Positions 1-7,511 of a DNA stretch of 42,947 bases are shown piece after piece. Location of the stretch: NCBI RefSeq assembly GCF_000162875.1, contig NZ_GG700631.1, forward strand, positions 4,264-47,210, written 5' to 3'. The notes under the pieces were generated by a model. That model had not been told where the DNA came from. It searched no databases and saw nothing but the letters and a program-made list of their open reading frames with translations. The stretch comes from Slackia exigua ATCC 700122. Lineage in GTDB: Bacteria > Actinomycetota > Coriobacteriia > Coriobacteriales > Eggerthellaceae. A program made the translations under genes and the position numbers. Numbering within the stretch: the first letter of the stretch is position 1; each line of letters begins with the position of its first letter.

Positions 1-301
<301 letters not shown>

Positions 302-533
302 GAAGCCCGGGCCCGCAGGCCCGGGTAAGACGCTTCCGTGACGTCCCGTCGACCCGGCCCTTCTCATCTTCGGGGCCGGCCCCCCGAGGGGGGGGCGGGC
401 TCCCGTGAGACGGGTCCGTCTCGTTTTCGGAAATGTGGTCCGAATGTCTAGGATTCCATGAATTCGCTTGCGTCACAGTATCCGGCTTTCAAGGTTCCCC
501 GCGCCTCGGGGCTCGCCCTCGGCGCGAACGGTT
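302..533 (-). other. rRNA operon leader (pre-16S transcript)
   Basis: About 230 bases lie between the promoter and the mature 16S end, with no gene. They hold strong GC hairpins, including CCCGGGCC/GGCCCGGG arms at 306-313 and 318-325 right beside the 16S 5' end, which is the expected place for an RNase III processing stem. A CCTTGAAAGCCGG stretch (complement, about 482-496) lies in the early leader, where antitermination signals usually sit, but I cannot identify a clear boxA. Confidence 0.6.
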
Positions 534-562
534 ATGTTACGCGCCGGGCCGGGCCGCGTCAA
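534..562 (-). promoter_or_regulatory. rRNA operon promoter
   Basis: On the complement, TTGACG (557-562) and TAACAT (534-539) are separated by exactly 17 bases, a near-consensus sigma-70 type promoter pointing at the 16S gene. The stretch just upstream (563-600) is rich in A/T and could act as an UP element. The rest of the gap up to yaaA (601-688) holds nothing I recognise. Confidence 0.8.
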
Positions 563-688
563 TGGGAAAATGAAAGAACGCCGTTATAGTTTTTTACCTC
601 AGGGCTTTTTCAGCCGGAACCGCAGATGACATCCAACGAATGAAATATGGATACGATTTCACATTGCCGCACGATGCGCAAAAGACAG

Positions 689-1666
689 TCATTCCCGTAG
701 AAACACAAGCGAATCGGGTGCGGACGATGCCGCATCGAAGCGATACCCAAGGGCATCGAAGGCCGTAAGCTCTAAAGGATCGGAGATGCGCCTGGACGCC
801 ATGAATCGCACCATCTCGCCACGCGCCATCTTGCACCGCACGCCTTTCTGAACGAACTTGCCTTCATTCCCGACCTCGGCGAACGTGCAGTTCACCAACC
901 TGTCGCGGGGCGACAGGAAGCGCTCGACGACACGTGAGTACTCCTTTGAAGCCAGGTTCACGATCGTGCAGCCGCATGCGTCGGGCGAAGGCGCTTCTCC
1001 CCGAGCATCCTGCGAACGACTAAATCTTTCCAGCTCGGACGGCCGTAACGAACGTTCCGATTCGCTCGGATCCTGCCCGACGGACGCCTTTGCGCCCGAG
1101 GGCTTGGACCCAGCCGTACTGGCGGGAATAGGAGGTGCGGCAGACGCCTTCGCACCCGAGGAGTCGAGGCACGGCGGCACCTCGCCGACGACCATGCGAT
1201 ACGGCTTATCCGCCCAGAAATCGTACAGGTCGCGCGTTCCGTCGATGCGGGCCTTCGCACCCATCTCGAGACGATACGACACGATGCCGTCGAGCGGGCG
1301 CAGCGCCCCGTAGAGCCCCGAAAGAATGACGAGATGCTCCTGAACGTACGCAAGCTCGTCTTCGTCGAACACCGCGGGAGCCATATGCTTGAACGCGATG
1401 CCGTCGTACGCGAGGATCGCGGGCGTGAGGTCGCGCCCCGGAATCGAGGCATGGACGATACTGTAGCTCTCACGCGCAAGCGCGTCGCTGCATTTCCAAA
1501 GAGCCTGGGCCTCGTCGAGCGCCAACCCACGCAACCAGGAAAGGATGCGACGCGCCTGGCGTTCGTAGAGAGGCACGGTCGCGCATGCCAGCGCGTCCGA
1601 TCGCTTCATCTGCTTCGTCGGAGATACGATTATCTTCAAGCAGGATGCCTCATGCCCCGAATCCAC
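689..1666 (-). CDS. yaaA: YaaA/DUF328 family protein with a repetitive insertion
   Basis: The protein belongs to the YaaA (DUF328) family, cytosolic proteins linked to peroxide resistance by limiting free iron. Family hallmarks are KIIVSPTKQM near the start, AILAYDGIAFKHM (83-95), LSGLYGALRPLDGI (115-128) and NEGKFVQKGVRCKMARGEMVRFM (267-289). The usual length is about 250 residues; this one has 325 because residues 161-231 form a Ser/Ala/Pro-rich insert with two SGAKAS units 20 residues apart. The start is GTG at 1666, preceded by AGGGAGGT at a 7-base distance; an internal TTG before KIIVSP is an alternative. It is a stand-alone gene that ends before the divergently placed rRNA promoter region. 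Confidence 0.9.
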   Translation of the reverse strand: MDSGHEASCLKIIVSPTKQMKRSDALACATVPLYERQARRILSWLRGLALDEAQALWKCSDALARESYSIVHASIPGRDLTPAILAYDGIAFKHMAPAVFDEDELAYVQEHLVILSGLYGALRPLDGIVSYRLEMGAKARIDGTRDLYDFWADKPYRMVVGEVPPCLDSSGAKASAAPPIPASTAGSKPSGAKASVGQDPSESERSLRPSELERFSRSQDARGEAPSPDACGCTIVNLASKEYSRVVERFLSPRDRLVNCTFAEVGNEGKFVQKGVRCKMARGEMVRFMASRRISDPLELTAFDALGYRFDAASSAPDSLVFLRE

Positions 1667-1820
1667 GCAGACGACCTCCCTTCATTCATCTCTGCCTATG
1701 CAGCCGCATGCGGCGGATGCACCATGGAACGGAGGCCGTCCCGCGCAGAATGCGCGTATCACGCTCCGGCCCCGCACGGCGTCGGATCGAGAACGGCAGG
1801 CCCTCGAAAGCACGCATCAT

Positions 1821-1946
1821 CTACGAGGATCTGCCGTCGAGCAGGTCGAAGAGCTCCTGACGCGAGCGGACGCCCGGCTTCCTGCAGATGCTCTTGCAAT
1901 GGTACTTGACCGTGTTGTCCGCAATGCGGAGATTTTCGGCGGCATA
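1821..1946 (-). pseudogene. Remnant of a LuxR-type HTH C-terminus
   Basis: The complement encodes a 41-residue tail containing ADNTVKYHCKSICRK and GVRSRQELFDLL, directly comparable to SQNTIRNYTRNIYAKAGVHSKQELLDLL in the intact LuxR gene at 7512-9071. No start codon or upstream regulator domain exists; just upstream (1948-1979) lies a perfect hairpin, then the histidine-triad gene. I read this as the surviving DNA-binding end of a deleted LuxR regulator. The rest of the 1667-2025 gap shows no other gene. Confidence 0.65.
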
Positions 1947-1947
1947 G

Positions 1948-1979
1948 GGCACGCTGCAGCCTCCGCGCTGCAGCGTGCC
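1948..1979 (-). terminator. Perfect hairpin after the histidine-triad gene
   Basis: GGCACGCTGCAG (1948-1959) and CTGCAGCGTGCC (1968-1979) form a perfect 12-bp stem with an 8-base loop, 47 bases past the stop codon at 2026. There is no T-run, so termination is inferred from position and stem strength only. Confidence 0.5.
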
Positions 1980-2025
1980 GCCTTCGGCTTCTCCGCGCAT
2001 GCGACGCGTTGCATGGCGGTCGGAT

Positions 2026-4101
2026 CTATCGGTCTGTTGCGTCTTCGCCGGATGCGACGGATCCATCCGTCGCATCAGCGGCGTGATCTTCAGAACAGGG
2101 AGCCTTCTCGCCTTCGCCGTCCATCGTGTCGGTCGCATCGCTGCGCAGACCCGCAGCGGCATTGCCCGAACGTTCCCCGGACTCGTCGGCGCCGCCGATG
2201 TCTTCGGATGAACCATCGGATGCGGATGCCGCATCGTTCGAATCGAATGACGTCTCCTCGAGACCGGCCGTGCCCGCTGCAGGATTTCCGACCGCATCGT
2301 CTGCGACGTGTTCATCGTTCGCCGGCGCCTTCGCGCCCATGTCCTTGAACACATAGGTCTTGCCGTGGATGACGACCGTTCCATCAGGGTTGAACTTCAT
2401 GCTGCTCAAAGGTGCAGCCGGAAGCTCGAACAGGCGATGCGTGAACTCGTCGGCGGTCATGCCGTACATGGCGCTGTACTCGGCGATGAGCTCCTCGTCG
2501 CTCTTCTGGCTTCCGCCTCCTTCGAACTGCTCGACCGTGATATCGGGATGCGCGGCGCTCGGATCGTTGAAGACGACCTTGGTGGACCCGTCGTCGTAAT
2601 ACAGAACCCAATAGGAACTCTGCTTCACGATGCGCACGACCTTCTTCTCATGCTGGGTTCCGGGCTTCTCTTCATCTTCCCTAGGATTCTGGGCCCCGGG
2701 CTCTTCCCCGTGCATTCCGGAATCGGCCTCTCCGCCCGGATTGTCGGAAGCGGCGCCGGCGTTCTCGCCCCAATCCTCCTTGTCCTTGGGACGCGCTTCG
2801 GGATGCAGCACGAGGTATTTGAGCGTTGCGACCACATCGCGGGCGGAGTAGCCGTGGAACTCGTTGAACGGCGGCTTCGAGAGCTGGATGATGGTCTCGA
2901 TGGACGCATAGTGGAAGTGGTTCTGATGCGGGATGACGAAGCGTTGGTTCTCTCGATCGAACCTGGTCGTGTACGTCACATTCCCGTACGTGATGTATTC
3001 GAGGGGCACGATGAGCTTGGCCTCGACATCGTCGTAGGTGAACTTCTCGTTTTCGTCCAAAGGCTTGAAGGCGTGGCCGTGGTTCGCATCGTAATCTTCG
3101 ATCTTGATATTCGGATACAGCGCGCTCGGATCGTCGTGGGTGACGCTTTCCGTTCCGTCGGCATGATGGATGTGCCAATGGTCCTCATGCTTCTCGATGC
3201 GCACGACGCGTTTGGGATCGTTGGGGTTCTGCTCGGCGGGCTTGGCGGGTTTTTCAGGCCGCGCTTGACCGCCTCCTCCGTGGCTTCCCTGGTATTCGCC
3301 GATCGCGATGTTGGGGAAGGCGCTGCGCGGATCGTCGTAGGTGATGTATTCGGTGCCGTCGGCCGTATAGGCATGGTAGTGATCGGCATGCTTCAGAATC
3401 TTGACGATGGGCTTGCGGGCCAGCTCGCGGATGCTGACGACCCGCACGAAATCAAACCCGGGAGCGGACGGCTCGTAGCTGCTGCCGCCGCCCCCGCCAT
3501 TACCGCCGGGAACGTACGGAGCATATCCGCCGTCGTCACCGTCGGCGTCGGAGCCCGCATGGCTGGAAGACGAGTGCCGGCCATGATCGGCATGGCTTCC
3601 CGTATAGATGCCGATGCCGATATGGGGATACAGGGAGCTCGGATCGCTGTACGTGATGAATTCCCGTCCGTCGGCGGTGTAGATGTGGTAGTGGTCGCCA
3701 TGCTTCAGGATGCGCACGACATCGTTGCCGTTGACGCGGCGCAGCTCGTCGGCAGATACGACCTTCGCGGTGTTGGTCAGGTCGGATGCGCTCGTGGCTT
3801 TCGTGGGATCGGTATACGTGATGATCTCGCGTCCGTCTTTCGTGAAGACGTGCCAATGGTCGCCATGCTTGACGATCTTGACGATTTCGTCGGACGATAC
3901 TTCAGCGTCTATCAGGACCTCGGTCGTATCGTCGACCGCGTAGGCAGCCGGTTTCTCCGGAACGGCGGCAGGCCGGGGATCGCTCGGTGCCGGAGCTTCA
4001 TCGGCCGCCGTCCTTCCCGTCAGGCCCGCCGCGAAGACAGCGCCGATCGCAAGCGACGCGGCAAGCACGCACGCCAACGCCGCTCCTGTTTTCTTTCTCA
4101 T
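2026..4101 (-). CDS. Pht-like histidine-triad surface/secreted zinc protein
   Basis: A 691-residue exported protein with an N-terminal signal peptide (residues 1-26 basic then hydrophobic) and HxxHxH zinc-binding triads at 79-84, 134-139, 238-243, 305-310 and 392-397. Four of these sit in repeats of the form KHxDHxH...DG.E.ITY.DP, as in streptococcal Pht proteins. A sixth repeat (about 488-528) has lost the histidines (KQSSYW). Gly-rich (188-208) and Glu/Pro-rich linkers separate the repeats, and the C-terminus is acidic with no sortase motif. It follows the zinc-binding lipoprotein gene by 89 bases on the same strand, like the adcAII-pht pair of streptococci, suggesting it captures zinc outside the cell and passes it to that lipoprotein. 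Family assignment is strong; the handover role is inferred. Confidence 0.88.
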   Translation of the reverse strand: MRKKTGAALACVLAASLAIGAVFAAGLTGRTAADEAPAPSDPRPAAVPEKPAAYAVDDTTEVLIDAEVSSDEIVKIVKHGDHWHVFTKDGREIITYTDPTKATSASDLTNTAKVVSADELRRVNGNDVVRILKHGDHYHIYTADGREFITYSDPSSLYPHIGIGIYTGSHADHGRHSSSSHAGSDADGDDGGYAPYVPGGNGGGGGSSYEPSAPGFDFVRVVSIRELARKPIVKILKHADHYHAYTADGTEYITYDDPRSAFPNIAIGEYQGSHGGGGQARPEKPAKPAEQNPNDPKRVVRIEKHEDHWHIHHADGTESVTHDDPSALYPNIKIEDYDANHGHAFKPLDENEKFTYDDVEAKLIVPLEYITYGNVTYTTRFDRENQRFVIPHQNHFHYASIETIIQLSKPPFNEFHGYSARDVVATLKYLVLHPEARPKDKEDWGENAGAASDNPGGEADSGMHGEEPGAQNPREDEEKPGTQHEKKVVRIVKQSSYWVLYYDDGSTKVVFNDPSAAHPDITVEQFEGGGSQKSDEELIAEYSAMYGMTADEFTHRLFELPAAPLSSMKFNPDGTVVIHGKTYVFKDMGAKAPANDEHVADDAVGNPAAGTAGLEETSFDSNDAASASDGSSEDIGGADESGERSGNAAAGLRSDATDTMDGEGEKAPCSEDHAADATDGSVASGEDATDR

Positions 4102-4190
4102 GTGAAAAGCTCCTTATCGAACCATCGCGCCATACGCAGGAGGCGCGAATCCTAACCGTAAACCGCATGGGCCGCCCGATGCGGCATGCA

Positions 4191-5129
4191 TCACTCGAAC
4201 GACCGCATCAACGCCTCCAGATTCAGCTCCATGAGCTTCAGGTAGCCCATGTCCGCCTCCTCTTCCGTCAGGCTTTCCATCGTGTACAGCGTGTCGGTCT
4301 TCGTTCCCGTGTTCTCGGCAAGCGTCTCGGCCACCTTGGGCGTCGCCTTGCCTTCGAAGAAGATGGTACGGATGCCGTGCTGCGTGACGTAGTCGGCGAT
4401 GGTGGCAAGCTGGCTTGCGGACGGCTCGTCTTCGGGCGAGATGCCCGTGACGGCGACCTGCGTGAGACCATAGTCGTTCGCAAGGTAGTTGAACGCGGCA
4501 TGCGATACCACGAAACGTTTCTTATCGGGATCGACTTTCGAAAGCTTCTCTTCGAACTTATCGTCGAGCGCCTTGAAATCGGCCTGCGCGGCTTCAAGGT
4601 TCGCACGGTAGCAGGGCTCGTTCCCGGGATCCATCGCGCTTAGCTTCTGATAAATGGTATCGAGTTCCGCCTGCGCGTTCTTCACGCTTAGCCAGGTATG
4701 CGGGTTCACGCTCGAGCGATCGCCCAGATCGGCGTCCTTGCTCTCGAGCAGCGTAAGCCCTTGGGACAGGTCGAGGAACTTCCCGTCATCCCCTGCCGCA
4801 TCCTTCAGACCGTCGATGAAGCCCTCCATGCCGGCGCCGTTGTAGACGATCAGATCCGCTTGGGAGATCTTCGCCATCTCATCGGCCTGAAGCTCGAAAT
4901 CATGCGGTTCCTGATTGCCCTTGATGACGGTGCGCACGTCCATCTTGTCCCCTGCGATGCGCTTCGTCAGATCGTACACGGGAAAGAACGTGGCGTAGAC
5001 GACCGGCTTGTCCTGAGCCGCCTCCTGCCCGCCATCGTTCGCGGCCCTGGCTCCGCATGAGCAGAGCGCACCTGCGAGCACGCCCGCGACTAGAGCCGAC
5101 ACCACCTTCTTCGCTGCATTCCCCAACAC
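4191..5129 (-). CDS. znuA: Zinc ABC transporter substrate-binding lipoprotein (ZnuA/AdcA type)
   Basis: A 312-residue cluster A-I solute-binding protein for metal import. Residues 1-25 form a lipoprotein-like signal ending in ALCSC (Cys25). Expected metal ligands are His76 (NQEPHDFEL), His144 (NPHTWLS), His210 (VSHAAFNYLANDYGL) and Asp279; the FFEGKATPKVAETLA block and the LTEEEADMGYLKLM tail are family hallmarks. The His-rich loop common in ZnuA is missing; the neighbouring histidine-triad protein may supply this function. The start is GTG at 5129 after AAGGAG. No permease or ATPase gene is nearby, so the rest of the transporter must lie elsewhere. Zinc is favoured over manganese because of the Pht neighbour and the Zur-like box. 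Confidence 0.9.
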   Translation of the reverse strand: MLGNAAKKVVSALVAGVLAGALCSCGARAANDGGQEAAQDKPVVYATFFPVYDLTKRIAGDKMDVRTVIKGNQEPHDFELQADEMAKISQADLIVYNGAGMEGFIDGLKDAAGDDGKFLDLSQGLTLLESKDADLGDRSSVNPHTWLSVKNAQAELDTIYQKLSAMDPGNEPCYRANLEAAQADFKALDDKFEEKLSKVDPDKKRFVVSHAAFNYLANDYGLTQVAVTGISPEDEPSASQLATIADYVTQHGIRTIFFEGKATPKVAETLAENTGTKTDTLYTMESLTEEEADMGYLKLMELNLEALMRSFE

Positions 5130-5153
5130 GTCTTCTCCTTGCTCCTTTCGTGC

Positions 5154-5182
5154 AATAAAACGAATTTGAATATCGTTTTCAA
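5154..5182 (-). promoter_or_regulatory. znuA promoter with a Zur-like box
   Basis: On the complement, TTGAAA (5177-5182) and TTTATT (5154-5159) are 17 bases apart and form a plausible promoter. TGAAAACGATATTCA (5167-5181) overlaps the -35 and matches the TGAAAATGATTTTCA pattern I recall for actinobacterial Zur sites at 13 of 15 positions, with perfect TGAA/TTCA ends. This predicts repression of znuA and the downstream pht gene when zinc is plentiful. Confidence 0.65.
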
Positions 5183-5236
5183 TTTATAACCCGCAAAAAG
5201 TACCATGTCCCTCACGAATAGTCATCCCCCGATATG

Positions 5237-5266
5237 AAAAAACCGCCCGGAGGTTATCCGGGCGGC
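5237..5266 (-). terminator. Intrinsic terminator of the LytTR-DUF3021-esterase operon
   Basis: On the complement, CCGCCCGG and CCGGGCGG arms (5258-5265 and 5243-5250) form an 8-bp GC stem followed by six T (5237-5242), about 40 bases after the esterase stop codon. Confidence 0.85.
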
Positions 5267-5302
5267 GTACGCGAATCTCCTAGCCCAAGGCCTCTGCCGT
5301 CG

Positions 5303-6343
5303 CTACAGCTCTCCGTGCCATAGGGCGAGGCGCTCGTAGAGAATGCGCGTCGAATCCTCGTAGGCCGCGGCACCGGCCTCGGAGGTTCCTCCGAGCATGA
5401 TGTCCCATCCCGATCCAAGCCCCTCAAGATCGGGCGAGAACGCATGGCCGGCACCGGGATAGACGTGCGCCTCGAAGCGTTCCGACTGTGCTGCCAGGCC
5501 CTCCGCCGCGACCTCGCTTTGCCACATGGCATCCTCGTCGCCGGCGAAGAACAGGGCGTTGCCTGTGAACCCCGAGAGGTCTATCAATGTATTCTCGTCG
5601 GCATTCGCGGCGGCCGTTTCGTAACACGCGCGATACGAGGGAGGATAGCCGGTGGCAAGATCCCACAGAAGAAGGGCCGTGATGCCGGCGTCGGCATTCC
5701 CCTGCGACACGAAGGGCACGGGATCGCCTTGATAGGTGAAGCTCGGAAGCTCCTCTGAATTCTTATAATCCAAGCCGAAGTAACTATGATCGGCCGGAGC
5801 GAAGTTGACGAGGTTGTCGATCGCGAAGCCGTGCGTAACGAGCTCGGCGCTGAATTCCGCTCCCTTCGACGAACCTACCACGGTGATGGGCCTCGGATGG
5901 TCTATGGAACCTTCGATATATGCCTCGACTTCGTTAAATTGCTCGAGCGGAACGTTCGCGAGCGTAGGGGCCTGGCCCTCCTGGCCCCAGAAGTAAAGCG
6001 CAATCACTTCATAGCCCTGCGCGCAAATCGCCTCCGCCTGGTCATAGGCCGGCGACCCTTCGGAACCGCCATAGACGACGACGGTGCCGGGATGAGTGCG
6101 CCGCTCGGGGATGAAATGGAACCCCTTGAGGTAATCGCCCTCGATCGCCCTGATTCCGTCGTTCGTCTCGTACGAGGCTTCCGCACCCATCGCGGCGATA
6201 TTGCCCATAACCGTATACATGGAAGCGTTATGCCAGCGCAACCCGGCGATTGCGATTATGGTGAGCACCACGGCGAAGATGGTGGCGCCCATCGCTCGAA
6301 GCAGCACCACCTTGACCTTGCCCGTAGACCTTGCCTTTCCCAT
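5303..6343 (-). CDS. Membrane-anchored alpha/beta hydrolase (BAAT/acyl-thioesterase C-terminal type)
   Basis: A 346-residue protein with one N-terminal membrane helix (about 14-34) and an extracytoplasmic alpha/beta hydrolase fold. A likely catalytic triad is visible: Ser159 in VVGSSKGAEF, Asp269 or Asp271 in FAGDEDAMW, and His300 in YPGAGHAF. The arrangement resembles the BAAT/acyl-CoA thioester hydrolase C-terminal domain found in many bacterial esterases; the substrate cannot be told. It lies 6 bases after the DUF3021 gene and is the last gene of a three-gene operon led by a LytTR regulator, so its expression is probably under that regulator. GGTAGG precedes the ATG at 6343. Confidence 0.8.
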   Translation of the reverse strand: MGKARSTGKVKVVLLRAMGATIFAVVLTIIAIAGLRWHNASMYTVMGNIAAMGAEASYETNDGIRAIEGDYLKGFHFIPERRTHPGTVVVYGGSEGSPAYDQAEAICAQGYEVIALYFWGQEGQAPTLANVPLEQFNEVEAYIEGSIDHPRPITVVGSSKGAEFSAELVTHGFAIDNLVNFAPADHSYFGLDYKNSEELPSFTYQGDPVPFVSQGNADAGITALLLWDLATGYPPSYRACYETAAANADENTLIDLSGFTGNALFFAGDEDAMWQSEVAAEGLAAQSERFEAHVYPGAGHAFSPDLEGLGSGWDIMLGGTSEAGAAAYEDSTRILYERLALWHGEL

Positions 6344-6349
6344 GACATC

Positions 6350-6826
6350 CTACCTTTCTCCGCCGCTTCGATAACGCGCGAGCGCTTCGTCCAACGCGCG
6401 ACGGGCATGCTTTTCCTTGAAATGGAACAAGATGCTCAAGGACACCAGAACGGCCAGGAAGACGACCGTGAACGTGGCCCATGAGACGACGTTTCCGATG
6501 GGGAACCATCCTGCCAGGATCGCGATTACGGCGAACACGGTATACAGGCTTATCCCGAAGAGAATCGTACGCAGGACGTATCCCATCCGCTTGATGACCG
6601 CAGCGGTGAAGAACACGAATTGCAGCCCTGCTGAGATAACGCACGCGCCGAGCGTCCCCCAGCCATACATGATGCCCGGCCGAGCCTCTTCGTCGCCGAA
6701 GACGAACCCGAGTGCCAGGCCTGTAGTCATGAAGATCGTGAAGAGCACGCATACCATGATCAGGAATCTCTTGACATGCTGTTTCGGCGTTTCTTCCTCA
6801 TACCCTACGATATCGTCGCGATTCAT
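6350..6826 (-). CDS. DUF3021 family membrane protein
   Basis: A 158-residue protein with four predicted membrane helices (about 20-43, 54-76, 83-106, 112-135) and a basic C-terminus with FHFKEKHARRAL. The layout and the position directly after a LytTR gene match DUF3021, a family whose genes usually follow a single-domain LytTR regulator and whose products are thought to inhibit it. The gap to the regulator gene is 26 bases. AAGGA precedes the ATG at 6826. Confidence 0.75.
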   Translation of the reverse strand: MNRDDIVGYEEETPKQHVKRFLIMVCVLFTIFMTTGLALGFVFGDEEARPGIMYGWGTLGACVISAGLQFVFFTAAVIKRMGYVLRTILFGISLYTVFAVIAILAGWFPIGNVVSWATFTVVFLAVLVSLSILFHFKEKHARRALDEALARYRSGGER

Positions 6827-6852
6827 GGCGCATTCCTTCCCATCGAGGCCGG

Positions 6853-7296
6853 CTAGCGCAGGCCGAGCTTATGCTTGATATCGGATGCATATTGACGCGA
6901 TATCACGACGTCCTCCCCGTTCTCGAGCGTTGCAAGGAGGCGACCATTGATATCGGGTCTTAGCGCCTTGATGCATCCGAAATTCACGACGCATGACCGC
7001 GAGACGCGCAGGAAGTCGCATGCGCGAAGGCGCTCCTCGACCTCGTAGAGCGGCATCCCCACGTCGAGCACGTCTTGCTCCATGTAGGCGAACGTCTTCT
7101 TGTCCACCGACTCGACGTAGAGCACCTCCGCCGCCGCCGCGACGCGGGTGCGCCCATCCTCATCGACGCCGGTGATCTTGCTATCGCGCAGGCGCAGGCG
7201 CGTCACGATGCCGGCCACCTGCTCGTCGATCGCAGGGCAGCGAATCGACACCTCCACGTCTTGAAGACCCTCGTCTTCGATGATAGTTATCTTCAT
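6853..7296 (-). CDS. LytTR-domain transcriptional regulator (no receiver domain)
   Basis: A 147-residue cytosolic protein with a LytTR DNA-binding domain in its second half: a VLYVESVDKKTFAYM strand, then YEVEERLRACDFLRVSRSCVVNFGCIKAL and the NGRLLATLENGEDVVISRQYASDIKHKLG end. No response-regulator receiver domain is present. I chose ATG 7296 because MKITIIEDEG is the usual beginning and AAGGA lies upstream; a longer reading from 7407 adds an unlikely Arg-rich stretch. It heads the operon with DUF3021 and the esterase, and is divergent from the LuxR gene at 7512. Confidence 0.85.
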   Translation of the reverse strand: MKITIIEDEGLQDVEVSIRCPAIDEQVAGIVTRLRLRDSKITGVDEDGRTRVAAAAEVLYVESVDKKTFAYMEQDVLDVGMPLYEVEERLRACDFLRVSRSCVVNFGCIKALRPDINGRLLATLENGEDVVISRQYASDIKHKLGLR

Positions 7297-7334
7297 GGTC
7301 CGTCCTTCGTGCCGGTTTCCTTCAGACCGAGCGT

Positions 7335-7349
7335 TCCTTACGTTAAGGA
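7335..7349. promoter_or_regulatory. Inverted repeat between the divergent LytTR and LuxR genes
   Basis: TCCTTA-CGT-TAAGGA is a perfect 6-3-6 dyad, 38 bases upstream of the LytTR start and 162 bases upstream of the LuxR start. Its position suggests an operator for one or both genes. LytTR proteins normally bind direct repeats, so LuxR or another dimeric regulator is more likely. Confidence 0.4.
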
Positions 7350-7511
7350 GCATACGCCATGGCATCACCCGACCGCACGATGGCGAACCAAGGTGCATCC
7401 TACGCATCCTAAGGCGCGCGAATCGACGATGGCATGCCGACGACGCGATTCTTCCGTGCTATCATTCGTGGCCTGCACGCATGATTCCGCCTACAGCGAA
7501 GGGGGGTTCTT

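Noticed and set aside
2308-4155. 615-residue plus-strand frame across the histidine-triad gene
   Set aside because: Antisense shadow of a gene with clear repeats, signal peptide and operon context; no family resemblance.
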